Shown here piece by piece: positions 26,010 through 33,599 of a DNA stretch of 64,000 bases. The notes under the pieces were generated by a model that had not been told where the DNA came from, ran no database searches, and saw only the letters and a list, made by a program, of their open reading frames with translations. Within the stretch, counting starts at the first letter, position 1. Every line of letters starts with the position of its first letter. The position numbers and the translations under genes were made by a program. Source of the stretch: Peptoniphilaceae bacterium (GTDB lineage: Bacteria > Bacillota > Clostridia > Tissierellales > Peptoniphilaceae); assembly GCA_910589545.1 (NCBI GenBank), contig CAJUSY010000004.1, forward strand, positions 34,501 through 98,500, given 5' to 3'.

Positions 26010-26664
26010 TTAACTTATACCCCGCTCCTATAACTGTTTTAATAAAGTCTTTGGGTAGTTTTTTCCTCAAATTTTTTATATGGGAATCTATAGTTCTACT
26101 GCTTCCATAAAAATCTGTGTTGTAGAGAGAATTAATGAGATTTTCTCTTGAAAATACTTTTGTTGGATTGTTTAGAAACAACGACATAATTTGAAATTCT
26201 GTAACTGTTAATTTCAAATCCATTCCATTGTATAATACACGAAAACCTTCTTCATCTAACGATAATCCCACCTGTGAAGTGTTTTGTGAAAAACTTCTTC
26301 TTTTCATTATCATTTCTAGTTTTTTAATCAATAGTATTGGCTGAACTGGCTTGACAATATAATCGTCACAATACAGATCAAAAGCACTAATTTGAGTATT
26401 TAAATCGTCAAGAGCAGTCAGCATCAATACGTTTGAGTTTGATATAGACGGGGTATTTCGTATAAACCTTAATACATCTATTCCGCAGCTTTCTCCTTCG
26501 ACCATAATATCTAAGATGATAGCATCAAAACTATTACTACTTAAAATTTTAATCGCTTCATCGCCATTTGAACTTTGACACACATCAAATCCAGCTATTT
26601 TCATGTATTCGGTTAAAATCTCTCTTATTTGCAATTCGTCTTCTAAAAAGAATATTTTTTTCAT
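25996..26664 (-). CDS. OmpR-family response regulator
   Basis: 222 residues. The receiver domain has the acidic pair FLEDE, the phosphorylated Asp52 in AIILDIM, Thr in LTALDD and Lys in DYIVKP. The C-terminal winged helix contains LTVTEFQIMSLFLNNP and RTIDSHIKNLRKKL. It is the partner of the overlapping histidine kinase and probably regulates the ABC genes upstream in the same direction. The insert EGESCG after the phosphorylation site lengthens that loop slightly. Confidence 0.9.
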   Translation of the reverse strand: MKKIFFLEDELQIREILTEYMKIAGFDVCQSSNGDEAIKILSSNSFDAIILDIMVEGESCGIDVLRFIRNTPSISNSNVLMLTALDDLNTQISAFDLYCDDYIVKPVQPILLIKKLEMIMKRRSFSQNTSQVGLSLDEEGFRVLYNGMDLKLTVTEFQIMSLFLNNPTKVFSRENLINSLYNTDFYGSSRTIDSHIKNLRKKLPKDFIKTVIGAGYKLNEEA

Positions 26665-26715
26665 ACCATCACATCCTACAATAATTATATAATAAGTTGA
26701 TAAAAAATGTAGTTG

Positions 26716-27468
26716 TTAGTTCGATTTGCGTTTGTTTTTGTAAATAGAAATAGCAAATAATACTAATGATAATAAGACTAATACGATTAAAGATTGAAAG
26801 AATGAATAGTTTAATTTTGCTCCTTTTGCTACTTCATTCACATATTCTACAGAAGAAAAGTGACTAATTGGAATTAATTGTGCAATCTTTTTCATTCCTT
26901 TTGGCATATCTTCTACTTGAATCCCCATCATTCCTCCAAGTATCATACTCAAAAAGTATATTCCCATTGAAAGGGAAAAAGAAATAGAGAATTTTTTAAA
27001 GAATATACATATAGAATATCCTATAAAAAAAGAAGCAACAGCAATCAAAGTTACAAATCCTGTGTGTTTTATTATTGATATTAAAGGAATATTAACACCT
27101 AAAGCGTATTTCATAACCCCAAAATAAAAAATATTACATACAGTCCAGAATAAATAATAGACTATAAATTTGTATTTTGCCATTGATAAATGATTAATTG
27201 AAAACAAGTCTAACCTATCATAGACACCTTCTTCCAAATCTTTAGCAAATAATGCTGATAATCCAACTAAGAATATAGAAAATGGGCTTATAATACTAAT
27301 ACTTAAAACTATGCTTCTTTTTACCTCATCAATGAGAGATGCAGGAATATCTTTGAGTCCCGATATTACTAGAAATGACATCAATATTGGAAATACCATT
27401 CCGAAAAATAAACTTGTAAAGTTTTGTAAAAGTAACTTTGTTTCAAACTTAAAAATGTATTTGTTCAT
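26716..27468 (-). CDS. ABC-2 type permease
   Basis: 250 residues with six predicted membrane helices, starting FETKLLLQNFTSLFFGMVFP, the usual opening of ABC-2 exporters, and ending in a basic tail. A conserved-looking LIPISHFSSVEYV precedes the last helix. Its start overlaps by one base with the stop of the ATPase gene, so the two are coupled. Transported substrate unknown; a peptide antibiotic or lipid-like compound is possible given the adjacent two-component system. Confidence 0.83.
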   Translation of the reverse strand: MNKYIFKFETKLLLQNFTSLFFGMVFPILMSFLVISGLKDIPASLIDEVKRSIVLSISIISPFSIFLVGLSALFAKDLEEGVYDRLDLFSINHLSMAKYKFIVYYLFWTVCNIFYFGVMKYALGVNIPLISIIKHTGFVTLIAVASFFIGYSICIFFKKFSISFSLSMGIYFLSMILGGMMGIQVEDMPKGMKKIAQLIPISHFSSVEYVNEVAKGAKLNYSFFQSLIVLVLLSLVLFAISIYKNKRKSN

Positions 27469-28331
27469 TATTTTGCTCCTTCCTTCTTCAATGCATTAAG
27501 AACTGTAAGTTCAATAGAATCATTCAAACGTTCGAATTGTTGATTATTATCCACAAGAGTGGATATCAATTTTTTCTCTGTATTTATATCATGAAATCCT
27601 GCAGCTATTTTGTTTTCCATTGCTTCTAATCTTATATCTTTTGGTATAAGTGATTCTGTTATGCTGTTTTTTTCGGTTAAAATAACTGAACTTGTACAGT
27701 ACTTTAAGAACATCTCTCTTTTTTTTCCATAGAAAAGAACTTTTCCTTCATGTAAATACAACAACTTATCACAAATATCCTCTAATTCTTGATAATAATG
27801 ACTAACCATGAGGATTGTTGTCGACTTGTCTTTGTAGTATTCTACTATTTTTTCCATTAATGATTGTCGACTCACAAAATCTAGCCCTGTTGTTACCTCA
27901 TCAAATATAGTGACTGGAGAATTTTGCCACATAACCAAAATTAAAGTGAGTTTTTGTTTTTCTCCACCAGATAATTTTTTAAATGATTTATGAAGCAATT
28001 TTTCGAAATCGAAAAACTTTATTAAATCCATCAAATTTGGATCTGATTCTATTTTTTTATTAGTAATCATTTGAATAATATCTTTTGTTTTTACCGTTTC
28101 TGAATAATTGTTAAACTGCATGTGAACTGCAATTTTTTCTTTTGGGATATCACTTGAAATGCTTCCACTATAATTAACTAATCCCAAAATTGCCTTAATT
28201 AACGTGGATTTTCCGGCACCATTTGATCCAATAATTCCTATTTTATGAGCATCTTCTAGGACGATTTCATCTTTAATATCAACAGCTATTTTGTCTTTGT
28301 ATTGAACTTTAACGTTATTTAATTTAATCAT
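27468..28331 (-). CDS. ABC transporter ATP-binding protein of the ABC-2 exporter
   Basis: 287 residues. Walker A IGSNGAGKST, signature LSGGEKQKL, Walker B VTIFDEVTTGLD and MVSHYY. In Walker B the usual Glu-Pro is Glu-Val, which is tolerated. I chose ATG 28331 (start of MIKLNNVKVQYK), which follows AAGGAGGAGCTT; an upstream in-frame ATG at 28385 has no ribosome site and adds residues outside the domain. The last 80 residues form a short accessory domain. Works with the permease encoded next. Confidence 0.87.
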   Translation of the reverse strand: MIKLNNVKVQYKDKIAVDIKDEIVLEDAHKIGIIGSNGAGKSTLIKAILGLVNYSGSISSDIPKEKIAVHMQFNNYSETVKTKDIIQMITNKKIESDPNLMDLIKFFDFEKLLHKSFKKLSGGEKQKLTLILVMWQNSPVTIFDEVTTGLDFVSRQSLMEKIVEYYKDKSTTILMVSHYYQELEDICDKLLYLHEGKVLFYGKKREMFLKYCTSSVILTEKNSITESLIPKDIRLEAMENKIAAGFHDINTEKKLISTLVDNNQQFERLNDSIELTVLNALKKEGAK

Positions 28332-28436
28332 AAGCTCCTCCTTGTTATCTATATAATAAAATGCGGGTGTGGATTTAAAGTGCATTTGGTATATAATTTA
28401 GGTAAATTATTATGATAAAATTAATTGAGGTGAAAA

Positions 28437-28934
28437 ATGAAAGGATATTTTGCATCACATTTCTTCAACGACGCTATGTTTCGTTGGACTGAAGATTTGG
28501 CGAGATTTATAGAGAAAGAAGTGGACATTGATTTGTATGTGCCACAACGAAATGATTCGATAAACAACAAAAAAGACAATGATGCTACAATTACTGACAT
28601 CGACATCGCAAGAAATGACATGAAGAAGTTAAAAGAAGCAGATGTTTTAATAGCTTGTCTTGATGGATTGTCGATTGACGATGGAGTTGCAGGAGAAATC
28701 ATGGCTTTTTCTGTGATGAAAGATTACGAAGAAGAATACAAGTTGACTGACAAGAAAAGAATTATAATTGGATTTGTGACAGACATGAGGTACTTGGGAA
28801 CTGGAGAGAACAAATTATACAGAAATCAAATGATAGTCGGTCAAGTTAAAGACAAGGGATATTTCATTGTGGGCTATCCAAATACAGACGATTACAAAAA
28901 CAAAATCGTGAATATTATTAAAAGAGAATATTAG
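28437..28934 (+). CDS. Nucleoside 2-deoxyribosyltransferase
   Basis: 165 residues. GYFASHFFNDAMFRWTEDLA at the N-terminus, the DLYVPQRND segment, DIDIARNDMKKLKEADVLIA and the catalytic Glu region DGLSIDDGVAGEIMAF follow the family that swaps bases between 2-deoxyribonucleosides. Such enzymes salvage nucleosides in the cytoplasm. AGGTG lies eight bases before the ATG. It stands alone, preceded by divergent ABC genes and followed by the structured repeat element. Confidence 0.85.
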   Translation: MKGYFASHFFNDAMFRWTEDLARFIEKEVDIDLYVPQRNDSINNKKDNDATITDIDIARNDMKKLKEADVLIACLDGLSIDDGVAGEIMAFSVMKDYEEEYKLTDKKRIIIGFVTDMRYLGTGENKLYRNQMIVGQVKDKGYFIVGYPNTDDYKNKIVNIIKREY

Positions 28935-29157
28935 AGAGAAAAAGCATTTATATTATAAGTAGCAAATGTTGTAGACAAACCTTCATGCCCGAATATCTAG
29001 ACTACAAAATTTGTTGATTTCTAAATCTCAAAATCCTAAAATCGCAAGCACACTTCGTTCATGCGGTGCGATTTTTTGACGGATTTCTTCGATTTGAAAT
29101 CAAATCAAATTTTTCCGTATGATATTCTTAGCATGAATGGTTTGCTACTTTTTCTCT
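28935..29157 (+). repeat. Structured dispersed element, copy A
   Basis: Nested inverted repeats run from both ends: AGAGAAAAAG (28935) with CTTTTTCTCT (29157), AGTAGCAAA (28958) with TTTGCTACT (29149), and TTCATGC..GAATATC (28982) with GATATTC..GCATGAA (29137). In the middle is a hairpin AAATCGCA / TGCGATTT (29039-29074) with TTTT after it. The core from GCCCGAATATCT to GATATTCTTAGC matches the minus strand of 45142-45326. In that copy the central stem is AAATCTCA / TGAGATTT, a compensatory change. No coding frame. Confidence 0.7.
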
Positions 29158-29299
29158 GAAAATTAATTTTAATCACAGATAACGGGAAGAGTTTATAATA
29201 TAAAATTTTCACTTGATCTATAATATTATTGAAAATGTAGTTTCAAAATCACAAATTGGACAAATTACCTGTTTTTTACTGTTTTAAAATCAGTTAATA

Positions 29300-29308
29300 T
29301 GGTATAAT
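29300..29308 (+). promoter_or_regulatory. Extended -10 promoter of purA
   Basis: TGGTATAAT lies 65 bases before the purA start. No good -35 box is visible at the usual distance. The stretch 29158-29373 holds nothing else that I can recognise; no purine riboswitch core is apparent. Confidence 0.5.
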
Positions 29309-29373
29309 TAGTAGTTGTGATTTGTAGTTAACTTAACAGTTAAATGAATCTAATAATTTGAAAGGAAGTTGTT

Positions 29374-30630
29374 ATGAATAAATTAGCGATAATTGGTGCA
29401 CAATGGGGAGACGAAGGTAAGGGAAAGGTTGTAAATTACTTTTCACAATTTAGTGATATTATTGTAAGATCTTCAGGTGGTGCCAACGCAGGACATACTA
29501 TTTATTTTAAGGACAAAAAATACGTACATCATTTACTACCATCGATAACTTTTGACACAGATTCTAAGGGATTCTTGGCAAAAGGAATGGTTATCGAATT
29601 AGAACAAATGATTGAAGAGTTGAAAGTTTTGGAAGCTGATTTCCCAGGAATTTCCAAGAGATTTATGGTCGACGTAGAAACATTCATCGTTCTACCTTAC
29701 CACAAAGAAGAAGACGGATTGTTGGAATCTATGAGAAAAAATCCTATCGGAACTACAAAAAGAGGTATAGGACCTGCTTATCAAGACAAAGCTGCTAGAC
29801 AAAACGTAAGAATTATTGATTTGTTTGACGACGAATTGTTGAGAGAACGTGTTGAAGAAATAGTTTATTTGAAAAACAACATCTACGAAGGAAAAATGCA
29901 CATCGATGTAGATGAAACAGTAGATTATTTGCTTGACAAATTTGACCAATTATTAAAATTAGGAGTTACATTCACATCAGCATCTGAAATAGAAGAAGAA
30001 TTAAAAAACAAAAAAGTTTTGTTTGAAGGTGCACAAGGAATAATGCTTGACTTAGATTCAGGAACATATCCTTATGTTACATCAAGCACAACAACTGCCT
30101 ACAGCACATCAGCAGCAGATGTTACATTGACTGATGATGATACGATCATGGGAGTTGTAAAAGCATACACATCAAGAGTTGGCGAAGGAGAATTCCCAAC
30201 AGAATTATTCGATGAAGATGCAGATAAGCTTAGAAAATTAGGCAATGAATTCGGAGCTACAACTGGAAGAAATAGACGTGTAGGTTGGATTGACCTAGCA
30301 CAACTTCGTTATGCAATTAAAAAGAGCAAAATCAACTCAATTGTCATGACAAAAGCAGACGTATTAAACGGCTACGACAAAGTAAAAGTATGCGTTGGAT
30401 ATGAAATTGACGGCGTTGAACAAAAAATGCCATTCATTTCAAATGATTTCAAAAAAGCAAAACCAATCTACAAAGAATTTGACGGTTGGAATGATGTGTT
30501 TGAAGTAAACTTCTTGAAATACATGACATTTATCGAAAAAGAGTTAGACACAGAAATCTCTTATGTTTCTTATGGTCCAAAAACAGAAGAAATTATGGAA
30601 AAAAGAGATTTCATTATGAATATAAAATAG
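29374..30630 (+). CDS. purA: Adenylosuccinate synthetase
   Basis: 418 residues. The N-terminal GAQWGDEGKGKVVNYF carries the phosphate-binding loop and catalytic Asp, followed by GGANAGHTIYF with the catalytic His, GTTKRGIGPAYQDKAAR, LFEGAQGIMLDLDSGTYPYV and TTGRNRRVGW. It joins IMP and aspartate with GTP in AMP synthesis. Full length, with AAAGGAAG before the ATG. It is not linked to other purine genes, so it is a single-gene unit with its own terminator. Confidence 0.95.
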   Translation: MNKLAIIGAQWGDEGKGKVVNYFSQFSDIIVRSSGGANAGHTIYFKDKKYVHHLLPSITFDTDSKGFLAKGMVIELEQMIEELKVLEADFPGISKRFMVDVETFIVLPYHKEEDGLLESMRKNPIGTTKRGIGPAYQDKAARQNVRIIDLFDDELLRERVEEIVYLKNNIYEGKMHIDVDETVDYLLDKFDQLLKLGVTFTSASEIEEELKNKKVLFEGAQGIMLDLDSGTYPYVTSSTTTAYSTSAADVTLTDDDTIMGVVKAYTSRVGEGEFPTELFDEDADKLRKLGNEFGATTGRNRRVGWIDLAQLRYAIKKSKINSIVMTKADVLNGYDKVKVCVGYEIDGVEQKMPFISNDFKKAKPIYKEFDGWNDVFEVNFLKYMTFIEKELDTEISYVSYGPKTEEIMEKRDFIMNIK

Positions 30631-30640
30631 AATTTAAGTA

Positions 30641-30677
30641 AAAAATTCCGTGAGATTATTTTCACGGAATTTTTTTG
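30641..30677 (+). terminator. Terminator of purA
   Basis: AAATTCCGTGA / TCACGGAATTT, 11 base pairs with an eight-base loop and seven T. Confidence 0.85.
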
Positions 30678-30847
30678 CCCAAATTTACATCAAACTCCAA
30701 TCCCAAAAAATGTATAGAAAAAGTTACAATTTTTCAAAAAAATTATTTTATGAAATTGGAAAATATCAAATAAAAACGAAATTTGCAAAACAAATGCTGG
30801 TATTTCAACGGTTTGAATTATAAAAATAAAAAAAATCAGGAAAAATG

Positions 30848-30862
30848 TTGAACGTAGTTCAA
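30848..30862. promoter_or_regulatory. Operator palindrome 1 for the TetR regulator
   Basis: TTGAACGTAGTTCAA is a perfect palindrome around a three-base centre. The same GAAC-N3-GTTC pattern recurs 33 bases downstream, and a TACAAT box lies between them, so a repressor dimer on either site would block transcription of the TetR-exporter operon. Confidence 0.6.
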
Positions 30863-30894
30863 AAAAGTGGTACAATATAAAACGTCGAAAGAAA

Positions 30895-30907
30895 TGAACG
30901 ATGTTCA
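30895..30907. promoter_or_regulatory. Operator palindrome 2 for the TetR regulator
   Basis: TGAACGATGTTCA, a palindrome with the same half-sites as operator 1. It is 21 bases before the regulator's GTG start and downstream of the -10 box. Together the sites suggest autoregulation. Confidence 0.6.
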
Positions 30908-30928
30908 ATAGATGAAAGGAGGTTAGTT

Positions 30929-31519
30929 GTGTCTTATTTGGATGAAAAGAAAAAAGATAATAAATTACAAATAATTCAGTCTGCAGTTAAGATGTTTGAG
31001 AAAAAAGGCGTTGATAAGACGACTATCAGAGATATTATGAGCAATACTGATTTGGGTTTGGGAACTTTTTATTCGTATTTTAAGGATAAGGAAGATTTGA
31101 AGGAACAAATCGTCCTGTCAAAGCTTACAGATTTGGTGGTGGAAACTGAGAAGAAGTGCGACCAAGAGAATCATGTTGAAAGATTTATTAGTTTTTTGGA
31201 TTATATTATTGATTATTATATTGCTAATCCTTTTGAGTTTGAGCTTGTTGCGAGTAATTTGAACTGGGCGTTGTATGCTAAGGTAGAAAATGATAAAAGA
31301 TTTTCTGAAACAGACACTGCACTGAAATACATTTTGAACAAGTATTCACAGTTATTCTCAAAAGAATATTCCGATTCACAAAAATTGTATATTCTGTCTT
31401 TGACTATCGAAACTGTGATTTCGACTTGTAAGCTTGCAATCAGAAAAGATTCCATTTTATCGATTGATGAAATGAAGTCTGTTTTGGTTGAGGTGATTAA
31501 ACAAATTTTAAATAGATAA
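30929..31519 (+). CDS. TetR-family regulator of the MMPL exporter operon
   Basis: 196 residues. The DNA-binding domain is KLQIIQSAVKMFEKKGVDKT followed by TIRDIMSNTDLGLGTFYSYFKDKEDL; the rest is a helical ligand domain. It starts with GTG after AAAGGAGGTTA. The exporter gene follows after 12 bases, and two palindromes upstream are likely operators. The expected mode is repression released by a lipid-like or drug-like ligand handled by the exporter; the ligand is unknown. Confidence 0.87.
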   Translation: MSYLDEKKKDNKLQIIQSAVKMFEKKGVDKTTIRDIMSNTDLGLGTFYSYFKDKEDLKEQIVLSKLTDLVVETEKKCDQENHVERFISFLDYIIDYYIANPFEFELVASNLNWALYAKVENDKRFSETDTALKYILNKYSQLFSKEYSDSQKLYILSLTIETVISTCKLAIRKDSILSIDEMKSVLVEVIKQILNR

Positions 31520-31531
31520 GGGTGATTTTAC

Positions 31532-33586
31532 ATGAAGAAATTTTCAGAATTTATAGCTAATCATCCTAAGTTAGTGCTTTTGGTTATGACTATATTGTTG
31601 GTTCCGTCAATAATTGGTTATAAGGCTACAAATATCAACTACGATATTTTGTCTTATTTGCCAAGTGATTTGAAATCAACACAAGGTCAAACTATTTTGG
31701 ATAAGAATTTCAAAAATGCGGCTACTGGGATGTTAATTTTAAAAGGCACCGATAATGATGCCGAGAAATTGAGAGAAGAAGTGCAAAAAATCGACGGGGT
31801 TGAGGATGTTATCTCCAAGACTTCGATAATTGGACCGACTGTTCCTAACGAATTTTTGCCAGATGATATTAGAGATGTGTTCTATGCAAAAGATAGTACG
31901 TTGATGATGGTTAAGTTCAGTGAATCTTCATCTTCAATGAGAACTATGAAGGCGATAGAACAAATCAAAAAAATCGAATCGAAACAAAAATACTTGAGTG
32001 GTATTAGTTCTCTTGTAAAAGATACGAAGGATTTGATTGACAAGGAAACGCCGATTTATGTAATGCTTGCTGTGGCACTTGGACTTGTGGTGTTGAGTTT
32101 GACTAATGAGTCGACTGTTATTCCATTCGTGTTTATGTTGAATATAGGATATGCTGTTATTTACAATTTTGGGACTAATATATTCTTAGGACAAATATCT
32201 TATATTACTAAGGCGATAGCGGCTGTGTTGCAACTTGCTGTTACGATGGATTATTCGATTTTCTTGTATCACAGATATGCAGCTGAAAAGAAGAAGAGAG
32301 ATTCACATTCTAAATCAATGGCAAAAGCTATTGAAGCGACATTCTCATCGCTATTCTCATCTTCACTTACAACATTTGCAGGTTTCTTGGTTTTAATATT
32401 GATGAGATTGTCTTTGGGTAAAGACATAGGACTTGTAATGAGTAAAGGTGTGTTTATTGGACTTTTATCAACCTTGATAGTTCTTCCACCAATGCTACTT
32501 CTTACAGAAAAAGCTGTGGACAAATACAATCACAAGGTATTACTTCCAGAATTCAACAAGTTATCTAACTTTGTTGTCGATAAAAGAAAAGTGTTGGCAA
32601 TTGTGTTTGTGGTTTTATTCATTCCAGCAATTTACGGTTCAGTTAACACGAAATTGTATTACAACTTGGACAGATCATTGCCACAAGATTTGGATTCTAT
32701 CGTGTCACTTAATAAAATGAAAAAAGACTACAACATGGCAAGTACACACTTCATCGTTGTAAAAGATAATTTATCTAACACTGATATGAATTCTATGATA
32801 GATGAGTTGAAAAAGATTGACGGTATTAATTCAGTTGTTGGTACTAGCTCCATTACAGGAGTTACAATTCCTGCGACATTCTTACCGGACAAACTAAGAG
32901 ATAACTTCGTGAAAGATGGATACGAAATGTTGATGGTTAATTCAAAATACCAAACAGCATCTGACGAAGTAGACAAACAAATCACACAAATGCGTGATGT
33001 AATAGCAAAACACGACAAGGACGGATATTTGACAGGTGAAGCTGTTCTTACAGACGATTTGACAGATATTTCTGACCAAGACTTCAACATGGTTAATATA
33101 GCATCATTGATTGCAGTATTCATAATCATTGCTATATCATTCAAATCATTTGGTATTCCAGTTGTTTTGATAGCTGCAATAGAACTTGCAATTCAAATCA
33201 ACATGGCAATCCCATTCTACTTCAATCAAACAATTCCGTTTATCACATCAATAGTAATCGGAGTAATCCAATTGGGTTCTACAATAGATTATTCTATCTT
33301 GATGACAGACAGATTCTTGTACGAATACGATAAGCGCAAGAATGTAGATGAAGCTTTAAAAGTTTCAGTAAAAGAAACATCCAAATCAATTGTTACAAGT
33401 GCTTTATCATTCATGGCAGCGACAATTGGCGTAGGTATTTATTCAAAAATGGAAATAGTATCCACAATTTGTACTTTATTGGCTAGAGGAGCGATAATCA
33501 GTATGCTTGTAATCATCATTTTATTACCAGCATTGTTGAGTATTACATTCCCATTTATCAAGAAAACAACTAAGAACTTAGCGTAA
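31532..33586 (+). CDS. MMPL/RND-family exporter
   Basis: 684 residues in two similar halves, each with one N-terminal membrane helix, an outside domain and a cluster of five helices. The halves carry QLAVTMDYSIFLYHRY and IQLGSTIDYSILMTDRF, the Asp-Tyr motifs used for proton coupling in MmpL-type pumps. It belongs to the Gram-positive branch that moves lipids or hydrophobic compounds across the membrane. It lies between the TetR regulator and a secreted heptad-repeat protein, all in one operon. Confidence 0.9.
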   Translation: MKKFSEFIANHPKLVLLVMTILLVPSIIGYKATNINYDILSYLPSDLKSTQGQTILDKNFKNAATGMLILKGTDNDAEKLREEVQKIDGVEDVISKTSIIGPTVPNEFLPDDIRDVFYAKDSTLMMVKFSESSSSMRTMKAIEQIKKIESKQKYLSGISSLVKDTKDLIDKETPIYVMLAVALGLVVLSLTNESTVIPFVFMLNIGYAVIYNFGTNIFLGQISYITKAIAAVLQLAVTMDYSIFLYHRYAAEKKKRDSHSKSMAKAIEATFSSLFSSSLTTFAGFLVLILMRLSLGKDIGLVMSKGVFIGLLSTLIVLPPMLLLTEKAVDKYNHKVLLPEFNKLSNFVVDKRKVLAIVFVVLFIPAIYGSVNTKLYYNLDRSLPQDLDSIVSLNKMKKDYNMASTHFIVVKDNLSNTDMNSMIDELKKIDGINSVVGTSSITGVTIPATFLPDKLRDNFVKDGYEMLMVNSKYQTASDEVDKQITQMRDVIAKHDKDGYLTGEAVLTDDLTDISDQDFNMVNIASLIAVFIIIAISFKSFGIPVVLIAAIELAIQINMAIPFYFNQTIPFITSIVIGVIQLGSTIDYSILMTDRFLYEYDKRKNVDEALKVSVKETSKSIVTSALSFMAATIGVGIYSKMEIVSTICTLLARGAIISMLVIIILLPALLSITFPFIKKTTKNLA

Positions 33587-33599
33587 AGGAGAATAAATC

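Noticed and set aside
29158..29373. Possible purine riboswitch before purA
   Set aside because: I could not find the conserved purine-aptamer loop elements; only an extended -10 box is supported.
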